From assembly GCA_949293595.1 (NCBI GenBank), contig CASFDW010000002.1, forward strand, positions 62,001 to 126,000: a stretch of DNA of 64,000 bases, written 5' to 3'. Position 1 is the stretch's first letter, and the number at the start of each line of letters is the position of its first letter. A program made the translations under genes and the position numbers. Shown here piece after piece: positions 8,699 to 15,948 of this stretch. The stretch comes from an uncultured Spirochaetales bacterium (GTDB lineage Bacteria; Spirochaetota; Spirochaetia; Sphaerochaetales; Sphaerochaetaceae). The notes under the pieces are model-generated. The model worked only from the letters and a program-made list of their open reading frames with translations, searched no databases and was not told the origin of the DNA.

Positions 8699-8716
8699 AA
8701 AACGAATTACACTCCC
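8699..8716 (-). repeat. Right terminal inverted repeat of the IS256-type element
   Basis: Read on the minus strand from 8716 this is GGGAGTGTAATTCGTTTT, pairing with the left end at 16 of 18 positions. The transposase start codon lies about 100 bases inside this end, as is usual for the family. Confidence 0.75.
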
Positions 8717-8753
8717 GGATTTTCTTAGATTTTTCTTAGATTACAACTAGTTC

Positions 8754-9722
8754 TTATTTCAATCTATAAAATGTCGCAGGGCCCTTTCCTATTTTGATAA
8801 GAAGATTATCTTCAAGCATTTTTTTCAGAATATAGCTTGCATGCGTATCACTACAATGCATGATAGAACATATATCTTTTCTGGATATAGAACTATTCTC
8901 TTCCAAGTATTTTATAATAAGTTTCTTTTCATCTTCAGGCAATAACCCTTTCTGTCTCTTATAGCCATGGACATTACCAGAAATCTCATAAACATCCTTG
9001 CTAAAAATGTATTCTCTATTTCTACCTGTACCTATTGCTTCAGCTATTCCTTTCTCTACTAAAGACTCAACTACTTTCTTAGCATCCAATTCACTTTTCT
9101 GCATTCTTGAAGCAAGCTGCTCAATAGAGACCCTATGCTCATCCCTTAAAGAAGAAAGGACAATTAGAGTGTCGACCTTGAATTCAATATTAAGCCTATT
9201 CTGTTCTTCTACAAGCATCTGTACAAACTTGAAATCCTTTTCTGCACTCATAAGACGAAGAGTAACATTAGAACTTGTAGATAGAGAATAATCAGGAAAA
9301 GGATGGCCATTGCGAAGCATGGCTGAATATATCTTGTCTATTCCCCTACCTGTACGCTCAGAAAGTCCTATACGCTTTGTAGCTTCCACCAAGAGCTTGT
9401 TTCTAGGAGTTGGAGCAACGGTCAGGATATTATTTATGTTGACTCCCTGTACAAAACCACCAGGACTACTTATCTGAAGAACATCCGGCTGAATCTGTAC
9501 TGTAACAGCACCAATCCGATAATAATCTCTGTGAACAAGAGCATTGACGAAGGCCTCTCTGAAAGCGATAGGTTCATAATTTGGAATCGGCACACGGAAC
9601 AGTCCTACCTGTATCTCCTGCTCGGTAACTCTTGCCACAAATAAATTGTTAACTTTTTCAAATACTTCTAATAAAGGCTCATGCATAGCAGGAGGATTCA
9701 TAAGAACATCAGTTCCATCCAT
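8754..9722 (-). CDS. C-terminal half of a split AlbA_2/RecG-like regulator: HATPase_c_4 and winged-helix region
   Basis: This 322-residue frame begins with MDGTDVLMNPPAMHEPLL, which in intact homologues follows directly on the sequence ending the upstream frame. It then carries REAFVNALVHRDYYR, DVLQISSPGGF and ERTGRGIDKIY, the GHKL-like C-terminal ATPase module annotated as RecG-related/HATPase_c_4, and two helix-turn-helix-like segments (VSIEQLASRMQKSE near residue 198 and ISRKDICSIMHCSDTHASY near 283). Its ATG shares one base with the stop of the upstream half (TAATG), so it could be translated separately by re-initiation. The intact family is thought to regulate transcription; none act as true RecG helicases. 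Confidence 0.75.
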   Translation of the reverse strand: MDGTDVLMNPPAMHEPLLEVFEKVNNLFVARVTEQEIQVGLFRVPIPNYEPIAFREAFVNALVHRDYYRIGAVTVQIQPDVLQISSPGGFVQGVNINNILTVAPTPRNKLLVEATKRIGLSERTGRGIDKIYSAMLRNGHPFPDYSLSTSSNVTLRLMSAEKDFKFVQMLVEEQNRLNIEFKVDTLIVLSSLRDEHRVSIEQLASRMQKSELDAKKVVESLVEKGIAEAIGTGRNREYIFSKDVYEISGNVHGYKRQKGLLPEDEKKLIIKYLEENSSISRKDICSIMHCSDTHASYILKKMLEDNLLIKIGKGPATFYRLK

Positions 9723-10408
9723 TACCTGAAAAAGTACTTCATGTCCTGCACATAAGTTTCAATGAATTCCTGCTTACCTACTATCAGAAGCCCTGCAATT
9801 GTCGGATAAAGTTTATCTTCGATTCTTCGAGAAAAACCTAGGGCAAGATCTATTTCCTCATCAGATAATTCCAACAGTGTCCTATCCCCATGATGGAGTC
9901 CAATTAATTTTCTTAATCTTTCATGTTCAATGGAACTGAAAGCTTCTTCACTGGAGATGTCCTTGATAATCTGCGAGGATGGATCAAGAACCTGTATATA
10001 TGCAAGGCGCTGGACAATTTCTTCGGGAGATAAAGGTTTTGTTGCGGGTGTGCCATCCTGCCGCATGGTTCGATATCCATACCTACCATTTCTTGTAGAA
10101 TGAAGCTGCCCTGTCAATTCTACGGAAAAGACCAGTACATCTTTGCCGGTACAATCATCCGTTTCTAAAGATGCTGACACAGCTATAGGAGGAATTGTAT
10201 TCTCCCTAATAATGGCTACAAGAGAGAGTGCATCCCTATGTTGCGCATTGACTCCAGTTACAGTTCCATCATCTTCGATGCCTAGAAATAATTTTCCACC
10301 TTCAGCATTTGCCATACCTATTAGTTCATAGACAAGCTTATCCGTGGAATATGACTTAACGTCACTTTTAAATTCTATTGTCAGCGTCTCGTTTAATGGG
10401 AACTGCAT
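9722..10408 (-). CDS. N-terminal half of a split AlbA_2 (Schlafen-type) domain regulator
   Basis: 228 residues with the AlbA_2/Slfn DNA-binding domain over about residues 1-120: ETLTIEFKSDV near the start, ANAEGGKLFLGIEDDGTVTG, and the HSTRNGRYGYR segment. In intact proteins the domain is joined to a RecG-like ATPase module within one chain. Here the frame stops at ETYVQDMKYFFR; a -1 shift at the run CTTTTTC just before the stop would continue as FQVMDGTDV, the expected family sequence. So the gene is either a recent pseudogene, a homopolymer sequencing error, a true split gene read through TAATG coupling, or, less likely, a programmed frameshift. It sits between the dead IS and the HEPN gene. 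Confidence 0.75.
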   Translation of the reverse strand: MQFPLNETLTIEFKSDVKSYSTDKLVYELIGMANAEGGKLFLGIEDDGTVTGVNAQHRDALSLVAIIRENTIPPIAVSASLETDDCTGKDVLVFSVELTGQLHSTRNGRYGYRTMRQDGTPATKPLSPEEIVQRLAYIQVLDPSSQIIKDISSEEAFSSIEHERLRKLIGLHHGDRTLLELSDEEIDLALGFSRRIEDKLYPTIAGLLIVGKQEFIETYVQDMKYFFR

Positions 10409-10482
10409 TTAAAACTCCTAACATATAATAAAATGATACTTCGATACGAATGAAAAAAAATAGAAAATAATGTGTATTATTA

Positions 10483-11826
10483 TTATTTTTTTTCTATATC
10501 AAGCCGTAACACCTCGCTACGAACATATTTAATATAAACATCTTCAATATAACGACTCAAAACATGATAACAATGAGGCTTTATTCTTAACTCTTTATCA
10601 ACATTTCTACCATGTGCTTTAGAAACTCTAATTTCTTTCAACACTTCAGCAATATCATTAACACTAAACTCTTCTTTACTATCAACAATAAAAGGCTTAT
10701 TGATCTTTTTCATTACATTAATCAATCTTTTTTTTAAAGTATCAGGTCGAGAACCAATATTGATATCCTTTAAATCATACCCTAAAGCAGTTAATTGGGT
10801 GTTATACGTTTCAAAAAATTCATTTTTAAGTTTTTTTATTTCTTCTGGTACCTTAGTTGAGTTTCTTTTATCCGAAAGACTATCAAAAGCAATGACAGCC
10901 TCTGAAATATATTGAAAAGCCGTTATTTTATTTCTATCAATTCTATTGAAGAAAGCTAAAGGATAAGAATTTTTTGAATAATAATCATTCCATCGAGAAA
11001 AAAGAACATCTAATCCATTTGACTCTAATTCCTTTATTGTTACATTATTCTCTCCCCAGGAAGATTCTTCTTCAATACACGGATGGTAATATGATAAATT
11101 TGCATGAAATATGATATCATATGGTATTCTTCCCTCAAATAAATAAAGGTCTGTTACGTTATTAACCTGTATATATCTTCCAGTAATGAAACTAAAAAAA
11201 TCTCTAATGGATGCAAGTAAATCAATTAACTCAGGTAAAATATACTTTGTATTATTTTCAAATTCAAAGTAGAAATGAGGAACTAATTCTTCAACTGCAT
11301 CTTTTAGATATTGTATTTTACCCCCTGACGACCGACCAATTTTAAATGTTATCCCGTCCAATTTAGCTTTATACTTATAACATCCATCATTTCCTAATGT
11401 GTTCCAGTTTGTCATATTATTTATTTTTATTGCACCCTGCTCCAAAATGAATTTATCAAATGATATTTCTTTATTACACTGCTGAAAAGGATAATCAATC
11501 CATGAAATACATCCAATCATAAACATTTCTCCACCAATTGTATAAAATGGAGATGCTTCACCTGTCTCTCGATTAACACTTGATAATACAGGATTTTTTA
11601 CATAGCAATCCCAACAAACAATCTGAAAATCAGGAGAAGTTAAAATAAAAGATGCAGAAGTATCTTTTCGATGTCTCACATAAGAAATAAAATCCTGGTT
11701 ATCCTTATCCGTATTACACTCAAAATATATATTTAATTCATTTCCCTTAAGTATTTCGACTACACCTTCCAGTACTCTGTCTTTATAATCTATATCGTTG
11801 ATTGCAATATTACATTTTTTCAACAT
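10483..11826 (-). CDS. ApeA-like anti-phage HEPN protein
   Basis: A 447-residue protein. The C-terminal region has a HEPN-type RNase motif R400-VSKA-H405 (RxxxxH) followed by a helix-rich tail (HCYHVLSRYIEDVYIKYV). The N-terminal part, with NELNIYFEC, SPDFQIVCWDCY and a beta-rich pattern up to residue 190, resembles the ApeA N-terminal domain. ApeA is an experimentally known single-protein phage-defence HEPN factor; HEPN enzymes of this class cut RNA, often tRNA, on infection. Base composition is very AT-rich compared with both flanks, a sign of recent transfer. The gene stands alone, with 74 bases before the AlbA_2 gene and a long AT-rich stretch upstream. Assignment to ApeA rather than another HEPN family is moderately sure. 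Confidence 0.7.
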   Translation of the reverse strand: MLKKCNIAINDIDYKDRVLEGVVEILKGNELNIYFECNTDKDNQDFISYVRHRKDTSASFILTSPDFQIVCWDCYVKNPVLSSVNRETGEASPFYTIGGEMFMIGCISWIDYPFQQCNKEISFDKFILEQGAIKINNMTNWNTLGNDGCYKYKAKLDGITFKIGRSSGGKIQYLKDAVEELVPHFYFEFENNTKYILPELIDLLASIRDFFSFITGRYIQVNNVTDLYLFEGRIPYDIIFHANLSYYHPCIEEESSWGENNVTIKELESNGLDVLFSRWNDYYSKNSYPLAFFNRIDRNKITAFQYISEAVIAFDSLSDKRNSTKVPEEIKKLKNEFFETYNTQLTALGYDLKDINIGSRPDTLKKRLINVMKKINKPFIVDSKEEFSVNDIAEVLKEIRVSKAHGRNVDKELRIKPHCYHVLSRYIEDVYIKYVRSEVLRLDIEKK

Positions 11827-12284
11827 ATATTTCTCTCTTCAATAAATATATTTTTTACTAACATATCTATTAAAAAGTATTATATGTTTATTTTTTCTCT
11901 ATCAAAAGAAAAATACCTACAAAAAATATAATCTGAAAAAACAAAAACCTTGATCGAGTAAACATCAAACACATATTTGATGATGAATACTAGACTCATT
12001 ATGAATTTTATAAATATTATTATAAAATAACTTTTGATATGATATATATTTATAGCGCATAATCCCAATCAGTTCCCAAATAAGTCCTCATAGAGCAAGG
12101 GTTTTTGTGCTTCAGTACTGCTCTGCCTACCTACTAGATGCGAAGAGGGAACTATAATCCTCACTTTCAACAGATATAGTCAAAAAGCATGGAATACAAT
12201 TCATCATAAGTATTTGTTACAAGAAACGGAAAATGATACAATGCCTTTTTGCTGATAAATCAACCACCAATTGGAGATTACCTG
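11827..12284. other. AT-rich intergenic region
   Basis: Between the divergent HEPN gene and DUF3737 gene. The first 230 bases are extremely AT-rich and should hold the HEPN promoter, but no pair of boxes stands out enough to call. Open frames here are short and have no protein-like composition. No repeat, RNA gene or insertion-sequence end was seen. A GGAG at 12273-12276 serves the DUF3737 start. Confidence 0.6.
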
Positions 12285-13121
12285 ATGACAACCATAGAAA
12301 ACATAACATATGACATGGAGCGTTCATTATACGGGCAAAAGAATCTTATACTGAAAAACTGTGCGTTCGACGGCCCCGCGGACGGAGAAAGCGCATTGAA
12401 GGAATGCAGCAACATTATTGTCGAAAACACATTCTGCAATCTCCGCTACCCTTTCTGGCATGACCATGGCCTAAAAATTTCAGGCTGCACAATGACCGAA
12501 CTGTGCAGGGCGGCGATATGGTACTCCGACAACATAGAAATATCATCATCCCATCTTCATGGCATCAAGGCTCTGAGGGAATGTAGCGACATCCTGATAA
12601 AAGACTGCGACATCATCTCTCCCGAATTCGGCTGGTCGGTAAAGAATCTCGGGATGAAGGATAGTACAGCTGAAAGCGAATACTTTTTGATGCGTGGAGA
12701 AAACCTCCATCTTGAAAACATCAGCTTCAAAGGAAAATATTCCTTCCAGTACACGGAAAATCTCAAGATGGAAAGCTCCACTCTCGATACAAAGGATGCA
12801 TTCTGGCATACCAAGAATGCGGTGCTGAAAGACTGCACCATAAACGGCGAATATCTCGCCTGGTACTCGGAGAACCTTACGCTTATTAACTGCAGGATTA
12901 CAGGAACACAGCCGTTCTGCTACTGTAAAGGCCTCAAGCTGATCGATTGCGAAATGACCGACACGGACCTCTGCTTCGAGAAATCAGAGGTGGAAGCAAC
13001 AATAAAGACCCATGTCATCAGCATCAAAAATCCCGCGTCGGGAACAATAACAGTTCCTTCCGTAGGAGATATCATAATGGATGATGCGAATGCTAAGGGA
13101 AAAATAACCGTACAGGGATGA
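12285..13121 (+). CDS. DUF3737 family protein (right-handed beta-helix-like repeats)
   Basis: 278 residues from the ATG at 12285, chosen because GGAG lies 8 bases upstream; an upstream in-frame TTG at 12249 has no such site. The protein is built of repeating units of about 18-22 residues with the pattern L/I-x-[DN]-C (LILKNCAFDG, NIEISSSHLHG, DILIKDCDI, LHLENISFKG, AVLKDCTINGE, LTLINCRITG, LKLIDCEMTD), which is how DUF3737 proteins look and implies a parallel beta-helix. The function of the family is unknown. Codon use and GC are closer to the housekeeping part than to the HEPN neighbour, so it may be a chromosomal gene caught between mobile units. No signal peptide is seen. Confidence 0.8.
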   Translation: MTTIENITYDMERSLYGQKNLILKNCAFDGPADGESALKECSNIIVENTFCNLRYPFWHDHGLKISGCTMTELCRAAIWYSDNIEISSSHLHGIKALRECSDILIKDCDIISPEFGWSVKNLGMKDSTAESEYFLMRGENLHLENISFKGKYSFQYTENLKMESSTLDTKDAFWHTKNAVLKDCTINGEYLAWYSENLTLINCRITGTQPFCYCKGLKLIDCEMTDTDLCFEKSEVEATIKTHVISIKNPASGTITVPSVGDIIMDDANAKGKITVQG

Positions 13122-13234
13122 TCAGTCGATAGAATGAAGCATCACCTCTTCTGGATTATCAGGATTTGTGAGGATGGTTCATGATCAATTACGTTTGCAT
13201 ACCACCAAGATAAAATATGCATCAAGCTATGCCG

Positions 13235-13380
13235 ATTCAGTGTAACTGAATGGCATTAGCGGCCACGCTAATGCCATCACAATCCTTAGTCTACAGCTAG
13301 CATGGACAAGGAATGTAATGACCGGCTTTTATACCGTCGGTATATGGCCAGCCGCTCCGGCCTCTACTGCTGATAGCAGT
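13235..13380 (-). ncRNA. Candidate omega/reRNA-like structured 3' flank of the TnpB-like gene
   Basis: The 145 bases downstream of the TnpB-like gene hold four to five hairpins: ACTGCT/AGCAGT with 3-base loop at 13366-13380, overlapping the stop codon; a GGCC/GGCC pairing at 13346-13362; ATACCG/CGGTAT with 1-base loop at 13331-13343; an 11-bp stem TGGCATTAGCG/CGCTAATGCCA with 4-base loop at 13251-13276; and ATTCAGT/ACTGAAT at 13235-13251. TnpB nucleases are guided by an RNA made from the 3' end of their gene and the adjacent element end, so this is the expected place for it. The boundaries and the RNA itself are inference. Part of it may instead be an insertion-element end palindrome or the DUF3737 terminator. 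Confidence 0.35.
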
Positions 13381-14642
13381 TACCTTCCGCTTTTTCCTGG
13401 AATTACAGGAAAATGTATCACCTTGGGATGGGAAAGCATGCTCAGATCCTGATAATCGACAACACCTCCTTTCTGCAAAACATACTTCCGATATATATTC
13501 CACGCCCCTACCGCATCTGCATTGAAGTTCACTCCGGAAGAATCCAGATACAGCCCTCTCTTGATTCGCCTTTCCTTTTCCGCATGCACCTTATCTATCG
13601 CCTTGGAACATGGGGAGCACTGGCTGGTGAAGGATTCATCAATCATCACAAGCTGCACACCCATCATCTTGAGCTTGTATCCGAGCATCTTATAAAAACG
13701 GTCGTATGGAAAAGAATGGAGCATCTGATTCATCCTCTTTCCCTTGTCGTTGTTTATTCTTATACCGTTGAGGTTCCCGACAATCACGGTATTTATCGAA
13801 TTATCAAGGGCATACGAAGCAATGTAACGCGTAACGATATGAAGTATCTCTTTTATCTTGTTGTTCCTCTTTTCATAAAGCCATGCAACCTTTTTGGAAT
13901 TGAACCGTCTACCGTCATCCTTGTTTTTATCCAGAATCTGATATCTTGCTATCTGCTTTGCAAAATACTGCGAGCACTCAAGCCACTCCCGCCCAAGGAT
14001 CAGGACCTCCTTGGTGGAAGGACAGCACAGTGTGACAGGATTTTTGATTCCAAGGTCTATGGAAAGATACCTGCCGTTGTCATCAAGACCATTCTCTTCT
14101 GCAACCCTATAGAGCAGATTCACCCTCATGATTCCATCACATGGAGGAAATATCTCCAGATGCGCTATTTCATCAAATTCAGAGAAAATGTTGTTCTGCA
14201 AAACAAGGCTGAATATCCCGATGCCGAATTTTGTTTTCAGATATCCGGTCAAGGTGGAGCTTAAAGGTATTATCACCTTATCATTTCTCTTATAAAAGGA
14301 ATTCTTCGGAAAGACACAGATGAATTTATCACCCTGATAATTCGGCATCTGCACATTCTCCACATTGCTTTTCTTTCGGGCCCAATAGCTTTTCCAAGCC
14401 CAGTCAACCTTCTTCAGCACCTCCCCTGCAACGGAAGGCCCCAGCTGTTTGAAGAAAACATTATCCTCCAAACCGCTTTTTTGAGAATGAAGATTGGGAA
14501 CAGCCTTTCCCTCTCCAAACCGGAACTCACGCCTTTCGAACAAGGCGGCATTCCATACCTTTGCCGCGGAATAGCAGAGATGGCCGACCACGACCTCCAT
14601 TTCAGGAGTAAGATGAATTTTTGTCTGTTTAATCAACCACAT
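13380..14642 (-). CDS. TnpB-like RNA-guided nuclease (IS605 OrfB family) with relocated RuvC-II glutamate
   Basis: 420 residues of TnpB architecture: an N-terminal helical part (CYSAAKVWNAALFERR), then RuvC-I with D196 in LSIDLGIKN, the RuvC-II position reading VIVGNLNGI where canonical TnpB has Glu, and RuvC-III with D376 in NADAVGAWNI. A glutamate E336 in MIDESFTSQCSPC, 47 residues after the usual site, is the likely replacement, as described for the rearranged-site TnpB/Fanzor branch. Only the first zinc-finger CxxC (C342, C345) is kept; the second pair is absent. No TnpA lies nearby, so the element is either non-autonomous or domesticated. The ATG lacks an obvious Shine-Dalgarno. Alternative: an inactive remnant, but the frame is intact. 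Confidence 0.82.
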   Translation of the reverse strand: MWLIKQTKIHLTPEMEVVVGHLCYSAAKVWNAALFERREFRFGEGKAVPNLHSQKSGLEDNVFFKQLGPSVAGEVLKKVDWAWKSYWARKKSNVENVQMPNYQGDKFICVFPKNSFYKRNDKVIIPLSSTLTGYLKTKFGIGIFSLVLQNNIFSEFDEIAHLEIFPPCDGIMRVNLLYRVAEENGLDDNGRYLSIDLGIKNPVTLCCPSTKEVLILGREWLECSQYFAKQIARYQILDKNKDDGRRFNSKKVAWLYEKRNNKIKEILHIVTRYIASYALDNSINTVIVGNLNGIRINNDKGKRMNQMLHSFPYDRFYKMLGYKLKMMGVQLVMIDESFTSQCSPCSKAIDKVHAEKERRIKRGLYLDSSGVNFNADAVGAWNIYRKYVLQKGGVVDYQDLSMLSHPKVIHFPVIPGKSGR

Positions 14643-14790
14643 ATACCATATTAGTCTGATAAACTAATGGTTTGGTTAATCATAATTCACATAAATCTAA
14701 ATATATCAATTCCTGTTAGCCGTCAGTTACAGATTCGCAACACCAACATAATGAACATTTTCTTTCGATCCATCCTTCATATAACAAAAA

Positions 14791-15795
14791 TTAAGAAAAA
14801 GATTTTGCGATGATCCCATCAATCAATTCTTCCGTAGATCCATAAATCCCGGATTCGAAACGGTAAATATACTGATTATGGTACTCAAGGTACTTTGCAA
14901 CTTCATCATCCATATGACGTAGATATTTTGAATCATCAATATTCATTTTACTTAGATTCTTCCACATCTTCTGGCTTTGCGTCTCAGGCAAGATAATACG
15001 TCCGGTATCAGGAGAAAATGAAATAACACCTTTATCAAACAACTTGTCATAATTTGGCGTGAGTAACAACGAATTATGGGGATCCACCCGTTCCGCATTG
15101 GTTGATTCCCTCCAAGGCTTTATATGACTTGCTATCAGCCAGTCGACATTGTCCACTCCAGTGACCGCACAGCGACCATCCCAATATGCAATGGCCTTCT
15201 GCCGATAAAAAGTCTGGGCATTTCTAACAGATGTGAAAATCTCGCTTTCCGTCCGTAACGGCACAGTGACAGTTTCTTCATCATACGAGACCGGATGCTC
15301 AAGAAAATAATTGGGAGACAGAGTATGAACATCTTCAACACCACGACTTCTGCATAAAGAGGCATACTCAACAAGATCAAAGACGATACGTGATGGATTG
15401 CCCAATTCCCAGTTGATCTGCATTCTTATTGGTACGGCACGACCATAATAAAAATAGGGTTGCTTCCTTCTTTGCTGTATAAAAACAAACGTATCCTTGG
15501 CCCCATCGATCAATGCCTTCTCCGTAGTCTTTATACTGTTTTGTCCAGACCAGAACAAAGTCGTTCCATAAAGATGATCCGTATAAGTCTCTGTCGAATA
15601 TCTATCCTTTTCCAAATGCATTAAAAGTATTTGGGCATCCTGATTCTTAGGCGCCAGAACACCCTTTCCTTTCGCAGCTTGCGGTTGCCATCCGATCAAT
15701 GTTGCCAAATAATCAAGTTTATATGTATTTCCTATGATGAGGCAATCAACCAGTTTTCTGGACAAACCATCATGCCGTTCGGCAAAACCTTCCAT
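14791..15795 (-). CDS. DUF3427-like / HNH endonuclease
   Basis: 334 residues in two parts. Residues 15-125 resemble DUF3427, a module seen attached to helicases and nucleases in defence loci (NTYKLDYLATLIGW, then LYGTTLFWSGQNS and TFVFIQQRR). Residues 205-265 form an HNH_2-type nuclease: CAVTGV, ASHIKPW with H224, PHN239-241, and PNYDKLFDKGVISF. Proteins with a C-terminal HNH of this kind include modification-dependent restriction enzymes, but the target of this one cannot be told. It lies as a single gene, upstream of the TnpB unit and downstream of a DUF2075 helicase on the same strand, with 150 bases in front. Start taken as the first ATG; no strong ribosome site decides it. Confidence 0.75.
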   Translation of the reverse strand: MEGFAERHDGLSRKLVDCLIIGNTYKLDYLATLIGWQPQAAKGKGVLAPKNQDAQILLMHLEKDRYSTETYTDHLYGTTLFWSGQNSIKTTEKALIDGAKDTFVFIQQRRKQPYFYYGRAVPIRMQINWELGNPSRIVFDLVEYASLCRSRGVEDVHTLSPNYFLEHPVSYDEETVTVPLRTESEIFTSVRNAQTFYRQKAIAYWDGRCAVTGVDNVDWLIASHIKPWRESTNAERVDPHNSLLLTPNYDKLFDKGVISFSPDTGRIILPETQSQKMWKNLSKMNIDDSKYLRHMDDEVAKYLEYHNQYIYRFESGIYGSTEELIDGIIAKSFS

Positions 15796-15948
15796 ATGTT
15801 CCAGGGTAATACATAAACCTTATATTATCCAGATCAAAAACAGAAAACAAACAAATCCAAATCATTACATTAAAAAATACTTATTGCTTTCAGTTCGGTA
15901 GATATTCAAGAAAAAATAGACATTTCCAATGTTCCAGCCAACAATCTA

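Larger units (their letters stand above)
7191..8716 (-). mobile_element. Degenerate IS256-family insertion sequence
   Basis: About 1,526 bp bounded by an imperfect 18-bp inverted repeat (GAGAGTATAATTCGTTTT at the left; its partner, read on the minus strand from 8716, is GGGAGTGTAATTCGTTTT; 16 of 18 match). Inside lies one transposase gene on the minus strand broken in several places. No 8- or 9-bp target duplication can be matched between 7183-7190 and 8717-8724, which suggests decay or rearrangement after insertion. The element abuts the end of the AIPR-GHKL operon and separates it from the AlbA_2 gene. Confidence 0.85.

Noticed and set aside
7183-8724. Target-site duplication of the IS256-type element
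   Set aside because: AAGGACAT on the left and GGATTTTC on the right do not match.
11880-12068. 62-residue minus-strand frame in the AT-rich gap
   Set aside because: Low-complexity Ile/Phe/Tyr/Lys composition typical of random AT-rich DNA; no ribosome site.
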